DNA from: Betaproteobacteria bacterium
GTDB lineage: Bacteria > Pseudomonadota > Gammaproteobacteria > Burkholderiales > Rhodocyclaceae
Reading direction: 5' to 3'
Length of the DNA stretch: 38,377 bases
Assembly: GCA_009779265.1 (NCBI GenBank)
Contig: WREP01000024.1
Span: 1 to 38,377, forward strand
Below the pieces are notes generated by a model. The model did not search any database. It was not told the origin of the DNA and saw nothing but the letters and a program-made list of their open reading frames with translations. Position numbers and translations under genes: made by a program. This document shows positions 1-8,397 of this stretch, piece by piece (the first letter of the stretch is position 1; every line of letters begins with the position of its first letter).

Positions 1-42
1 CCCAGTCTCCGCCAGACTCAGTTGCTTCATTGCTTTCTTCAT
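1..42 (-). CDS. IS5-family transposase, N-terminal 14 codons only (runs off left edge)
   Basis: On the minus strand an ATG at 42-40 opens a frame reading MKKAMKQLSLAETG to the window edge. This opening resembles the start of IS5-group transposases, which commonly begin with a Met-Lys-Gln-Leu/Met-Thr/Ser-Leu/Phe-Ala-Glu/Asp pattern. The DDE catalytic core would lie outside the window, so nothing about activity can be seen. The call rests on a short N-terminal resemblance plus a plausible IS end just upstream (about 101-118). It could also be the start of an unrelated gene. Confidence 0.45.
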   Translation of the reverse strand, partial: MKKAMKQLSLAETG

Positions 43-122
43 GTCGCGTATCGCAATAATGACAATGGCGTTATTTTATCAGATCGGGCTGTGTGGTGGC
101 GGGTTGTGCAGAGGTTCCCTAG
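1..122 (-). mobile_element. Probable end of an IS5-like insertion sequence
   Basis: The region upstream of the partial transposase start holds no gene. At 104-118 the plus strand reads TTGTGCAGAGGTTCC; its complement, GGAACCTCTGCACAA, resembles the terminal inverted repeats of some IS5-family elements. It is followed at 119-122 by CTAG, which fits the 4-bp YTAR target duplication known for IS5-group elements. The other end is outside the window, so neither the inverted repeat nor the duplication can be confirmed. The boundary is an inference. Confidence 0.33.
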
Positions 123-168
123 GTGTCGGCCGATGATGTTGTGGCACGAGCAGTTCCCAGTTCAACGG
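123..168 (+). pseudogene. 5' piece of the SH3-domain protein gene interrupted by the transposon
   Basis: If the transposon and one copy of its target duplication are removed, 123-168 joins 4633 onward in one frame. It reads VSADDVVARAVPSST, then GAVIGILPRGAEVV from the far side, which is a typical opening strand pattern of a bacterial SH3 domain. Immediately upstream the same frame has a TAG at 120-122, preceded by a lipobox-like VVAGC and AEVP. Either the true start lies upstream and the gene was already broken, or an IS element cut the gene at CTAG 119-122. No convincing start codon is visible on this side. Confidence 0.5.
164..168. repeat. Target-site duplication, left copy (AACGG)
   Basis: The five bases AACGG directly before the left inverted repeat are repeated exactly at 4628-4632 after the right inverted repeat. 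Tn3-family elements generate 5-bp duplications, so this fixes the transposon ends and shows a single, undisturbed insertion event. Confidence 0.92.
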
Positions 169-206
169 GGGGCCGTCTCAGAAAACGGAAAAAATCGTAC
201 GCTAAG
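169..206 (+). repeat. Left terminal inverted repeat (IRL, 38 bp)
   Basis: It begins GGGGCCGT, then CTCAGAAAACGGAAAAAATC, and ends GTACGCTAAG. The layout GGGG...CTCAGAAAACGGAAA...GCTAAG is that of the Tn3/Tn21 family. Its inner 30 bp match the right repeat exactly; the outer 8 bp differ apart from the GGGG start. The tnpR stop codon lies inside it. Confidence 0.93.
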
Positions 207-759
207 CGTGTGCGGAGGCTGGCACCCAGCGGTACAGCGTAGGAATGGACACACCGAGGTTCTTGGCCACGTCCTTGGGTGGGACGCCGCTGGCCAGCAG
301 CTTCTTGGCTGACTCGATCTTGCTGTCGGTCATCTTGGGCTTACGGCCGCCTTTGCGGCCGAGCTGCTTGGCGACTTCCAGCCCGGCGCGGGTGCGCTCA
401 ACGGTCAGCTCGCGCTCCATTTCGGCCAGACTCGCCATGACGTGGAAGAAGAAACGCCCGGACGGCGTGCCGGTGTCGATGGAGTCGGTGATGCTCCTGA
501 ACTGGACACCTTGCTCGTGCAGCTCGCCGACCAGATCGACCAATTGCTTGACCGACCGGCCTAGCCGGTCGAGCTTCCAGACAACCAGGGTATCGCCTTC
601 GCGCAGCATTTCGAGCGTCTTGGTCAAGCCTGGCCGGTCTGCCCGCGTGCCGCTCACCTTGTCCTCGAAGACCTTCTTGCACCCGGCCTTGGCCAAGGCT
701 TCACATTGCAGCTCAAGATTCTGATCCTGTGTCGAGACACGTGCATAACCGATCAGCAT
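202..759 (-). CDS. tnpR: TnpR resolvase, small serine recombinase
   Basis: This 185-residue serine recombinase would resolve Tn3 cointegrates at res. The catalytic motif YARVSTQDQ is at residues 5-13 with the nucleophile Ser9. It is followed by the conserved VWKLDRLGRS segment, a GRFFFHVMASLAEMERE helix and a C-terminal helix-turn-helix (DVAKNLGVSIPTLYRW). I chose the ATG at 759 because the family starts with M-x-I/L-G-Y-A-R-V-S; the longer open frame upstream is hepT read in another phase. The start overlaps the 3' end of hepT by 7 bp, so the two are probably translationally coupled. Its TAG stop (204-202) lies inside the left terminal repeat. Confidence 0.95.
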   Translation of the reverse strand: MLIGYARVSTQDQNLELQCEALAKAGCKKVFEDKVSGTRADRPGLTKTLEMLREGDTLVVWKLDRLGRSVKQLVDLVGELHEQGVQFRSITDSIDTGTPSGRFFFHVMASLAEMERELTVERTRAGLEVAKQLGRKGGRKPKMTDSKIESAKKLLASGVPPKDVAKNLGVSIPTLYRWVPASAHA

Positions 760-1178
760 GGTTTGTCTGGCGCTCGGTCGATGCGTGCCTGCATCGCCTG
801 CACAACTTCTTCGTGGGTGTCGTCGTCGGCATCCTGGCGCACTGCGGGTAGTTGCTTGAGCAATTCCGGTAGTGCTGTCTGCACGGTATCCCAAACTACA
901 TTGAGGTTGATGTCGAAGTAGCCGTGGGCGATACGGTTGCGCATGCCGCGCATATTGCGCCACGGCACTTGCGCGTGTGCCTGGGCGAACTCGGCATAGC
1001 GATCCATCACCTTCGTGACAGCCTCGCCGATGATGATGAGGCTCATGATGACGGCCTGCTGGGTGCGCTTGTCCTCAAGGAAGTCCTCCTTGGCCAACCC
1101 CTCCACGAAGCCGCAAGCATCGGCTGCGGCCTGCTGGATGTGGTCGAGGTAGTCGGGTAGTCGGTGGTTCTCGCTCAT
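753..1178 (-). CDS. hepT: HEPN-domain toxin, HepT/DUF86 type
   Basis: A 141-residue all-helical protein carrying the HEPN RNase signature RNRIAHGYF (R-x4-H followed by Y) around residues 81-89. Known HepT toxins are ribonucleases neutralised by a partner MNT nucleotidyltransferase, which AMPylates a tyrosine next to the HEPN histidine; the G-Y after the histidine here would be that tyrosine. The gene begins at an ATGA overlap with mntA and overlaps tnpR at its end, so antitoxin, toxin and resolvase form one transcription unit. The motif and partner make the family call firm. Toxicity is inferred. Confidence 0.9.
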   Translation of the reverse strand: MSENHRLPDYLDHIQQAAADACGFVEGLAKEDFLEDKRTQQAVIMSLIIIGEAVTKVMDRYAEFAQAHAQVPWRNMRGMRNRIAHGYFDINLNVVWDTVQTALPELLKQLPAVRQDADDDTHEEVVQAMQARIDRAPDKPC

Positions 1179-1465
1179 ACCGGCTGCGCCTCCGCGAGTA
1201 CCTTGGCCCGGAATTTCGGCGGCAGGTCGCCGGGGGTCAGCAGATCGACGTGAAGGCCGAGCAGCGATTCCAGCTCGTCTTGCAGACCGCCTAGATCAAA
1301 CAGTGTTGCACCAGGCAACGCATCGACCAGCAGATCGATGTCGCTGCCATCGCGGTCGGTGCCATGCAGCACCGAACCGAAGACGCGCGGGTTCGCGGTG
1401 CGGAAGCGGCCTACCGCTTCACGCACTGCGATTCGCTTCATGTCAAGTACAGCGGACGGTCGCAT
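1175..1465 (-). CDS. mntA: MNT-domain minimal nucleotidyltransferase antitoxin
   Basis: A 96-residue nucleotidyltransferase-fold protein with the family motif GSVLHGTDRDGSDIDLLVD, in which G-S begins the metal-binding strand and the SDID aspartates bind metal. In MntA-HepT systems this enzyme transfers AMP from ATP to the toxin. A GTG at 1471 could also start the frame. I prefer the ATG at 1465 because an AAAGGG sequence sits 5 bases ahead of it. Its stop overlaps the hepT start as ATGA (1175-1178). It is the first gene of the minus-strand operon and is probably expressed from the region shared with tnpA. Confidence 0.88.
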   Translation of the reverse strand: MRPSAVLDMKRIAVREAVGRFRTANPRVFGSVLHGTDRDGSDIDLLVDALPGATLFDLGGLQDELESLLGLHVDLLTPGDLPPKFRAKVLAEAQPV

Positions 1466-1624
1466 GGGCACCCTTTCTTATCGAAACTCGTTGAGATGGT
1501 AAGCGATTGAGAATATAGTTTCAAGAACTATTTTCGAGAATCTCAATGCTTTGATTTTCCGTGCCGCGCCGATTGCCTTGGCGGGCTTGTCACAAACGAA
1601 CGTTTTCAAGAAGAAGGAAACCGT
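1466..1624. promoter_or_regulatory. Divergent tnpA / mntA-hepT-tnpR intergenic region, putative res site
   Basis: This is the only non-coding stretch of the transposon. It contains nested dyads: ATAGTT-tcaag-AACTAT at 1515-1531, flanked by TTGAGA at 1507-1512 and TCTCAA at 1541-1546. Small serine resolvases bind paired inverted half-sites, and res usually lies between the divergent genes, so this is the best candidate for the crossover subsite and for promoter control. An AAGAAGGAA ribosome-binding site for tnpA lies at about 1611-1619. The remaining res subsites were not resolved by eye. Confidence 0.55.
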
Positions 1625-4594
1625 ATGCCCCGCCGTTCGATCCTGTCTGCCGCCGAGCGCGAAAGCCTGCTGGCGTTGCCTGGCGCCGAAGATAAACTTA
1701 TCCGGCACTATACGTTCAGCGAACCCGATCTGTCGCTAATCCGACAGCGGCGCGGTGATGCCAACCGCCTGGGTGTTGCAGTGCAGTTGTGCCTATTGCG
1801 CTTCCCTGGTCAGGGCCTGTTGCCCGACGCTGCGATGCCATCGACCCTGCTGCATTGGATCGGGCGGCAATTACGCATTGATCCAACATGCTGGCCGCAG
1901 TACGCTGAGCGTGAGGAAACCCGGCGCGAACATCTGCTCGAACTGCGGGCGTACTTGGGCATGGAACCGTTCGGCTTGGCGTACTATCAGCAGACTGTCC
2001 ATGCTACGACCGAGTTGGCCTTGCAGACTGACAAGGGCATCGTGCTGGCCAGCAGTGTCCTCGACGCACTTCGGCTTCGACACGTCATCTTGCCGACACT
2101 GGATGTTGTCGAGCGCATCTGTGCCGAGGCGATCACCCGCGCCAATCGGCACATCTACGATGCATTGGCCGAACTGCTGTCGGACGCGCATCGCCGCCGC
2201 CTCGACGATCTGCTCAAGCGCCGCGATAATGGCAAAACGACTTGGCTAGCCTGGCTGCGTCAGTCGCCCGCCAAACCGAATTCGCGGCACATGCTCGAAC
2301 ACGTCGAACGCCTCAAGGCGTGGCACGCACTCGACCTGCCTGCCGGCATCGAGCGGCTGGTACACCAGAACCGACTGCTCAAGATCGCCCGTGAGGGCGG
2401 CCAGATGACGCCCGCCGACCTGGCAAAATTCGAGCCGCAGCGCCGCTACGCCACTTTGGTGGCGCTCGCCATCGAGGGCATGGCCACCGTTACCGACGAA
2501 ATCATCGACCTGCACGACCGCATTCTGGGCAAGCTGTTCAACGCCGCCAAGAAAAAGCATCAGCAGCAGTTCCAGACATCCGGCAAGGCGATCAACGCCA
2601 AGGTAAGGTTGTTCGGTCGCATCGGCCAGGCGCTGATCGATGCCAAGCAGGCTGGCCGCGATCCGTTCGCTGCCATCGAAGCGATCATGTCCTGGAATGC
2701 CTTCGCCGAGAGCGTCAGCGAGGCGCAGAAGCTCGCGCAGCCCGAGGACTTCGATTTCCTGCACTGCATCGGCGAGAGCTACGCCACGATGCGTCGCTAC
2801 GCACCGGAATTCCTCAACGTGCTCAAGCTGCGGGCCGCGCCTGCCGCCAAGGATGTGCTGGAGGCCATCGAGGTGCTGCGCGGCATGAATGCTGACAACG
2901 CTCGTAAGGTGCCCGCCGACGCGCCGACCAACTTCATCAAGCCACGCTGGCAGAAGCTGGTGATGACCGATACCGGCATCGACCGGCGCTACTACGAACT
3001 GTGTGCGCTGTCGGAGCTGAAGAACGCGCTGCGCTCCGGCGACATCTGGGTGCAAGGCTCACGCCAGTTCAAGGACTTCGAGGACTACCTGATGCCACCC
3101 GCGAAATTCGCCAGCCTCAAGCAGGCCAGCGAATTGCCGCTAGCCGTGGCCACCGATTGCGACCAGTACCTGCATGACCGGCTGACGTTACTGGAAACAC
3201 AGCTCGCTACCGTCAACCGCATGGCGTTGGTCAACGCGCTGCCGGACGCCATTATCACCGAGTCAGGTTTGAAGATCACACCGCTGGATGCTGCGGTGCC
3301 CGACACCGCGCAAGCCATGATCGACCAGACGGCGATGATCCTGCCGCACGTCAAGATCACCGAACTGCTGCTGGAAGTGGATGAGTGGACAGGTTTCACC
3401 CGGCACTTCGCGCACCTGAAATCGGGCGATCTGGCCAAGGACAAGACCCTGCTGCTGACCACGATCCTGGCCGATGCGATCAACCTTGGCCTGACCAAGA
3501 TGGCGGAATCATGCCCCGGCACGACTTACGCCAAGCTGGCCTGGCTGCAAGCCTGGCATATCCGCGACGAAACCTACTCGACGGCGCTGGCCGAGCTGGT
3601 CAACGCGCAATTCCGGCATCCTTTCGCCGAACATTGGGGCGATGGCACAACCTCGTCGTCGGACGGCCAGAACTTCCGTACCGGCAGCAAAGCCGAGAAC
3701 ACCGGCCACATCAATCCGAAATACGGCAGCAGCCCTGGGCGAACGTTCTACACCCACATCTCCGACCAGTACGCGCCGTTCCACACCAAGGTGGTCAACG
3801 TCGGCGTGCGCGACTCGACCTATGTGCTCGACGGTCTGCTGTACCACGAATCCGACCTGCGCATCGAGGAGCACTACACCGACACGGCGGGCTTCACCGA
3901 TCACGTCTTTGCCCTGATGCAACTCCTGGGCTTCCGCTTCGCGCCGCGCATCCGCGACTTGGGCGACACCAAGCTCTACATTCCGAAGGGCGATGCCACC
4001 TATGACGCGCTCAAACCGATGGTCAGCAGCGACAGGCTAAACATCAAGGCCATTCGTGCCCATTGGGATGAAATCCTGCGGCTAGCCACCTCAATCAAGC
4101 AGGGTACAGTGACGGCCTCGCTGATGCTCAGGAAGCTCGGCAGCTACCCGCGCCAGAATGGCCTGGCCGTCGCCTTGCGCGAGTTGGGTCGCATCGAGCG
4201 CACGCTGTTCATCCTGAACTGGCTGCAAAGCGTTGATCTGCGCCGCCGCGTGCATGCCGGGCTGAACAAGGGAGAAGCGCGCAACGCGCTGGCTCGTGCC
4301 GTGTTCTTCAATCGGCTGGGCGAAATCCGCGACCGCAGCTTCGAGCAGCAGCGCTACCGGGCCAGCGGTCTTAATCTGGTGACGGCGGCCATCGTGTTGT
4401 GGAACACGGTCTATCTCGAGCGCACCGCGAATGCCCTGCGCGGCCACGGCCAAGCCATCGATGACGGCTTGTTGCAGTACCTGTCGCCGCTGGGCTGGGA
4501 ACACATCAACCTGACGGGTGATTACCTCTGGCGCAGCAGCGCCAAGATCGGTGCGGGCAGGTTCAGGCCGCTACGGCCGCTGCAACCGGCTTAG
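1625..4594 (+). CDS. tnpA: TnpA, Tn3-family DDE transposase
   Basis: A full-length 989-residue Tn3-family transposase, which binds the 38-bp terminal repeats and catalyses replicative transposition. The N terminus ([18 protein letters not shown], then [12 protein letters not shown]) is the family DNA-binding start. Catalytic-region signatures are present: [32 protein letters not shown], and [20 protein letters not shown] containing the final glutamate. The ATG at 1625 has a strong ribosome-binding site just upstream. The reading frame is uninterrupted and its TAG stop falls inside the right terminal repeat. It is divergent from mntA-hepT-tnpR. Confidence 0.97.
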   Translation: MPRRSILSAAERESLLALPGAEDKLIRHYTFSEPDLSLIRQRRGDANRLGVAVQLCLLRFPGQGLLPDAAMPSTLLHWIGRQLRIDPTCWPQYAEREETRREHLLELRAYLGMEPFGLAYYQQTVHATTELALQTDKGIVLASSVLDALRLRHVILPTLDVVERICAEAITRANRHIYDALAELLSDAHRRRLDDLLKRRDNGKTTWLAWLRQSPAKPNSRHMLEHVERLKAWHALDLPAGIERLVHQNRLLKIAREGGQMTPADLAKFEPQRRYATLVALAIEGMATVTDEIIDLHDRILGKLFNAAKKKHQQQFQTSGKAINAKVRLFGRIGQALIDAKQAGRDPFAAIEAIMSWNAFAESVSEAQKLAQPEDFDFLHCIGESYATMRRYAPEFLNVLKLRAAPAAKDVLEAIEVLRGMNADNARKVPADAPTNFIKPRWQKLVMTDTGIDRRYYELCALSELKNALRSGDIWVQGSRQFKDFEDYLMPPAKFASLKQASELPLAVATDCDQYLHDRLTLLETQLATVNRMALVNALPDAIITESGLKITPLDAAVPDTAQAMIDQTAMILPHVKITELLLEVDEWTGFTRHFAHLKSGDLAKDKTLLLTTILADAINLGLTKMAESCPGTTYAKLAWLQAWHIRDETYSTALAELVNAQFRHPFAEHWGDGTTSSSDGQNFRTGSKAENTGHINPKYGSSPGRTFYTHISDQYAPFHTKVVNVGVRDSTYVLDGLLYHESDLRIEEHYTDTAGFTDHVFALMQLLGFRFAPRIRDLGDTKLYIPKGDATYDALKPMVSSDRLNIKAIRAHWDEILRLATSIKQGTVTASLMLRKLGSYPRQNGLAVALRELGRIERTLFILNWLQSVDLRRRVHAGLNKGEARNALARAVFFNRLGEIRDRSFEQQRYRASGLNLVTAAIVLWNTVYLERTANALRGHGQAIDDGLLQYLSPLGWEHINLTGDYLWRSSAKIGAGRFRPLRPLQPA

Positions 4595-4627
4595 CGTACG
4601 ATTTTTTCCGTTTTCTGAGGTACCCCC
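4590..4627 (-). repeat. Right terminal inverted repeat (IRR, 38 bp)
   Basis: Read on the minus strand it is GGGGGTAC, then CTCAGAAAACGGAAAAAATC, then GTACGCTAAG. The inner 30 bp are identical to the left repeat. It overlaps the last codons of tnpA. Confidence 0.93.
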
Positions 4628-4632
4628 AACGG
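4628..4632. repeat. Target-site duplication, right copy (AACGG)
   Basis: This is an exact copy of 164-168, directly abutting the right inverted repeat. Confidence 0.92.
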
Positions 4633-5630
4633 GCGCGGTCATTGGCATTCTGCCGCGTGGCGCCGAGGTGGTACTTGTTAATGACACAAGTAAATACAGT
4701 GGCTATTGTTCGTTTAGGAACGGGGGGCCGCCCATCTATGTATCCTGCCAGTATTTGAGTACGGTACGCATCAATACACCAAGAGCCGGAGAGGATGGCA
4801 TCGATGCGGCGCAGCGATGGGTAGGCGGCAATGCCGTTATCGTGCGCGACAAGCCCAGCCCAAGCGCTGCCGTTGTGAGCCGCATGGCGCTGAACACTAG
4901 CGTGAAGCTGTTGGGGCAGGATACAGGCAGCGGTTATTGCGAAATTCGCTTGCTTTCCGGTCAAGGCGGCTTTACGGCTTGCCGCTACTTGGAACTTGCG
5001 CCAGTGGCGTTGGCGCGCATCGTAATGGAAGACTCTCCCGATTACGACCCGGAACGCGCCTTCTGGCTGAACCCCAGTTGGTTTGGGTTGGAGCGATATG
5101 CGCGATACCTTGAACAGCGCAGCCCCATTTCACCGCAAGGTCCTTGGCCGCGCGACGAAGCGCTGGAACGCATGAAGGCCCATTTGGCGCTTGGAATAAA
5201 GGAACGCCAACCAGAACCCTATGCAGACTGGTCCGACATCAAGCAGAGCAAGATGGGCCTTGCTATTTGGGCTTCGTCGGAGAGTGTTGATAAGAACATC
5301 CCTCTGACCCGCGCGTTGGAATTCGCCAGCGTGCAACCGTCGCTGTTTCGCAGCGAGGCAGAAATTGCGCCGCCGTGGGTTTCAGCCGAGGACGCAAGCG
5401 GTCGCCTTGGCATCGTTGTTCGGTACATCGTTACCCCGCGCCCCGGTAGCGAGAATGAAGGTGGGGCAGGGTTGTACGACATGCTGGCTTACACGCAATC
5501 GCTGGCGCGTCCGGTAAAGAAAGTCCGTCTGTTCCGTGACGGACGCCTGAGCGTCGAATCGAGTTTCGTTCGTTCGAGAGTGGTTCTATGGAAGGAACTT
5601 GACCCTGATCCGCCGGAGTGTGAAGGCTAG
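4628..5630 (+). pseudogene. SH3-domain protein, main part, cut off from its start by the transposon
   Basis: From the target duplication the frame runs uninterrupted to a TAG at 5628-5630. It holds two tandem SH3-like segments: GAVIGILPRGAEVV...IYVSCQYLS (about 4633-4764) and AVIVRDKPSPSAAVVSRM...GFTACRYLE (about 4830-4995). These are followed by roughly 200 residues I do not recognise. Bacterial SH3 domains usually sit in secreted or envelope proteins that bind peptidoglycan. The frame also extends upstream through the right repeat to an ATG at 4518 within the tnpA 3' end, but that start is an accident of insertion. The 5' portion is at 123-168, so the gene is split, and the in-frame TAG suggests it may already have been decaying. 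Confidence 0.72.
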
Positions 5631-6029
5631 GTGGGGGGATTTGGCTACGGCGATGCTGACCATGGCACCTGGCGCTACTATGAAGAAGATGCGGCCGCGC
5701 AAAAAAAAGCTAACAAAAACCCTGCCAGAAGCCTGTACGTGTTCTACACGACTGTCGATTTGCCGCGTGCCACGGCCCTGCACACAGAAACATCCGTCAA
5801 GATGGACCGTGATGCCACAGGCTTCGTGCGTGGCGCCTACCTCTACTACGACTTGAATGCTGGCGGCATTCCTGATCTGGCGGTTTGGGAAGGCGAAGGG
5901 AAAGGCCCAGGGCATCTCGACGGTCCGACCAAGACCGATGTCCGCTGGTATCGATTGGTGCTTGTCAATATCGATGGCGCTTGGAAGATACTGGGCGATG
6001 ACCAGTTTGGTTTCGGGTGCGGCTGCTGA
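5631..6029 (+). pseudogene. C-terminal part of the same SH3-domain gene, after an in-frame TAG
   Basis: Directly after the TAG at 5628-5630 the same frame stays open for 132 codons (GGFGYGDADHGTWRYYEEDA ... DGAWKILGDDQFGFGCGC). The sequence is soluble and beta-rich, with DLPRATALHTETSVKMDRD and YDLNAGGIPDLAVWEGEG segments. No signal peptide is present. A GTG at 5631 with GAAGG 4 bases ahead could start it as a separate gene. Continuity of frame and lack of an independent start make one ancestral gene broken by a nonsense change the simpler reading (CAG to TAG is one transition). The domain family is not recognised. Confidence 0.5.
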
Positions 6030-6120
6030 GGGCCGTAGGAATGAAATGAACGCCTCCCTCCTTTGCCAGGGGGTGATGCCGGAGAAGGGTGCTCCCTCAC
6101 GGGCCGACGGCATCAGGGCC

Positions 6121-6226
6121 GTAGGATGGGTAGAGCGCCAGCGAAACCCATCGTTACAAGGCGTTGAGGATTTTGCGAGGTGTTGCGAGATTTTTGATGG
6201 GTTTCGCTTTGCTCTACCCATCCTAC
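6121..6226. repeat. Inverted pair of the GTGGGTAGAGCG-type repeat in a 430-bp gene-free region
   Basis: 6030-6459 has no convincing gene. It contains a 31-32-base imperfect inverted pair at 6121-6152 and 6196-6226 (GTAGGATGGGTAGAGC... and its complement), about 43 bp apart. A 12-base direct repeat AGGGCCGTAGGA occurs at 6029-6040 and 6115-6126. The same repeat family forms a perfect inverted pair at 35455-35609. Transcribed, the pair would fold into a long hairpin. Confidence 0.75.
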
Positions 6227-6459
6227 CCTCACTACCGGGACGCTTTATTGAACCGCAACAAAGGGTTGAGGGTTTTTGCGCGCCAAGGTGTTGATTTGTA
6301 AATTTTAAAAATTCAACTCTTCATTGCCGGGTGAATAGTCCAATGCTTCGCATCGGATGGTTCAACCCGCCAGCGAAGCCAAGCCGCAAAGCGGCTACCT
6401 GATAGGCGGGGAGGGCTAGGCATCTGCTAGAATCCGCCCGGTTTTTTCGGATTTTTTCC

Positions 6460-8397
6460 TTGCTCTCCCTCCCGGAAATTTTTTCTCCCGCCGGGCCGCT
6501 GGCCGCGGCTATTGACGGTTATCGCGTGCGCTCGCAGCAGGTCGAGATGGCCGAGCGCATCGCCGCCGCCATCGAGGCTTGCGCGGTTTTTGTCGCCGAG
6601 GCCGGTACTGGCACGGGCAAGACCTTCGCCTACCTGGTTCCGGCCTTGCGCTCGGGCGGCAAGGTGATTGTGTCGACCGGCACCAAGACCTTGCAGGACC
6701 AGTTGTTCAACAAGGATCTGCCGATGGTCCGCGATGCCCTGAAAGCGCCGGTCAGGGTGGCGTTGTTGAAGGGGCGGGCCAATTATGTCTGCCCCTATCA
6801 CCTCGAACGGGCGCTGGCCGATGGCCGTTTCGGCAGCCGCGAAGATGCCGCCGATGCCCGCCGCGTCGCCGTTTTCGCCAAGGTCACGCGGAGCGGCGAC
6901 AAGGCCGAGTGCGTGGAGGTCAACGAGAATTCGCCGGTCTGGAATCACGTCACCTCGACCCGCGAAAACTGCCTCGGCCAGGAATGCCCGCATTACAAGG
7001 ACTGTTTCGTGATGCAGGCGCGGCGCGAGGCGATGGCCGCCGATCTGGTGGTGGTCAACCACCACCTCTTTTTCGCCGACGTGATGTTGCGCGACGAGGG
7101 CATGGCCGAACTGCTGCCGGCCTGCAATACGGTGATTTTTGACGAGGCGCACCAGTTGCCGGAAGTAGCGACGCTGTTTTTCGGCGACAACGTATCCACG
7201 GCGCAGGCGCTCGATCTGGCACGCGACGCCCGCGCCGAGGGGCTATTGCATGCGCGCGACTGCCTCAATCTGCCCGTGGCGACTCGCCAGTTGGAAAAGC
7301 TGGCCAAGGATTTGCGTCTTGCCGTCGGCATCGACGCCGGCCGCTTTTCTTTTGGACAGTTGCAGGACAAGCCGGCCTTCGCCCCGGCGTTGAAGATGCT
7401 GGAAGAGGCCATGACGGCCTTCGCCGCTTTGCTTGAAAGCCAGGCCGAGCGGGCCGAGGGGCTGGAAAAATGCTGGCAGCGGGCCGGCGATCTGGCGCGC
7501 GCGCTGGCCGCGTGGCAGGCGCTGGCCGACGACGGCATCGTGCGCTGGGCCGAGGCTTTCAGCCATTCCCTGCAATTGCGGGCGACGCCGCTCGACATTG
7601 CCGGGATTTTCAGGAAACAAATGGGCGGCCATCCGCGCGCCTGGATTTTCACCTCGGCGACGCTGGCGGTGCAGGGCCGCTTCCATCACTATTGCGCCGA
7701 ACTTGGCCTCGACGAGCCGGAATCGGCCTGCTGGCAAAGTCCCTTCGACTACGGCAGCCAGGCCGTGCTGTACGCGCCGCTGGGCATGCCGGAACCGAAT
7801 TCCCCCGGCTATACGGAGGCCGTCGTCGACGCCGCCTTCCCCGTCGTGCGGGCCGTTGGCGGCGGCGTCTTTTTTCTCTGCACCAGCTTGCGGGCGATGC
7901 GCCGCACGCACGAGCTGTTGCAGACCTGGCTGGCCGAGGCCGGGGCCGACACGCCGCTGCTGCTGCAAGGCGAGGGCAGCAAGGACGAGTTGCTGCGGCG
8001 TTTCCGCTATCTCGGCAACGCCATCCTGGTCGGCAGCCAGAGCTTCTGGGAAGGCGTCGATGTGCGCGGCGAGGCGTTGTCGCTGGTGGTCATCGACAAG
8101 ATTCCCTTCGCCCCGCCCGACGATCCGGTGCTGGCGGCGCGCATCGAGCAGATGCGCCGCCAGGGGCGCAACGCCTTTCTCGAATACCAGTTGCCGCGCG
8201 CCGTCATCAACGTCAAACAGGGCGCGGGCCGGTTGATCCGCGATGAAACCGATCGCGGCGTGCTGATGATTTGCGACCCGCGACTATTATCAAAGCCTTA
8301 CGGTCGGCGGGTGTGGCAAAGTCTGCCGCCGATGAAACGAACCCGGGAGTTATCCGTCGTGCTTGATTTTTTTGCCAGCGGGAATCCGCATGTTTGA
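6460..8397 (+). CDS. yoaA: YoaA/DinG-type ATP-dependent DNA helicase (XPD-like, Fe-S)
   Basis: A 645-residue superfamily 2 helicase of the XPD/DinG group. Walker A is AEAGTGTGKT at residues 46-55 and the DEAH box is FDEAHQLPE from residue 228. Four cysteines expected to hold the 4Fe-4S cluster are visible at 111, 171, 176 and 182 (YVCPY, NCLGQECPHYKDC). The C-terminal helicase motifs VGSQSFWEGVDVRGE and QGAGRLIRDETDRG are present. Length and motifs match E. coli YoaA, a repair helicase, better than the longer DinG. The only sensible start is a TTG at 6460, with no obvious ribosome-binding site. The next gene overlaps its last codons. Confidence 0.9.
   Translation: MLSLPEIFSPAGPLAAAIDGYRVRSQQVEMAERIAAAIEACAVFVAEAGTGTGKTFAYLVPALRSGGKVIVSTGTKTLQDQLFNKDLPMVRDALKAPVRVALLKGRANYVCPYHLERALADGRFGSREDAADARRVAVFAKVTRSGDKAECVEVNENSPVWNHVTSTRENCLGQECPHYKDCFVMQARREAMAADLVVVNHHLFFADVMLRDEGMAELLPACNTVIFDEAHQLPEVATLFFGDNVSTAQALDLARDARAEGLLHARDCLNLPVATRQLEKLAKDLRLAVGIDAGRFSFGQLQDKPAFAPALKMLEEAMTAFAALLESQAERAEGLEKCWQRAGDLARALAAWQALADDGIVRWAEAFSHSLQLRATPLDIAGIFRKQMGGHPRAWIFTSATLAVQGRFHHYCAELGLDEPESACWQSPFDYGSQAVLYAPLGMPEPNSPGYTEAVVDAAFPVVRAVGGGVFFLCTSLRAMRRTHELLQTWLAEAGADTPLLLQGEGSKDELLRRFRYLGNAILVGSQSFWEGVDVRGEALSLVVIDKIPFAPPDDPVLAARIEQMRRQGRNAFLEYQLPRAVINVKQGAGRLIRDETDRGVLMICDPRLLSKPYGRRVWQSLPPMKRTRELSVVLDFFASGNPHV

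Larger units (their letters stand above)
169..4627. mobile_element. Complete Tn3-family transposon with mntA-hepT toxin-antitoxin passenger
   Basis: The element is 4459 bp, bounded by 38-bp inverted repeats (169-206 and 4590-4627) and flanked by a perfect AACGG duplication. It carries tnpA (plus strand) and a divergent minus-strand operon mntA-hepT-tnpR, with a short intergenic region that should hold res. There is no resistance, metal or integron cargo. TA pairs, including HEPN/MNT pairs, are known to sit beside the resolution genes in Tn3-family elements. All genes look intact and the duplication is exact, so the insertion is probably recent. tnpR and tnpA both end inside the terminal repeats, leaving no spare DNA at either end. 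Confidence 0.95.

Noticed and set aside
4518..4627. ATG at 4518 as the genuine start of the SH3-domain gene
   Set aside because: It lies within the tnpA 3' end and reads through the right terminal repeat, so the start was created by the insertion.
5628..5630. Amber codon as programmed recoding (pyrrolysine or readthrough)
   Set aside because: No recoding element or dedicated tRNA is visible, and the gene is already broken by a transposon. Decay is simpler; it is kept only as a checkable point in the findings.
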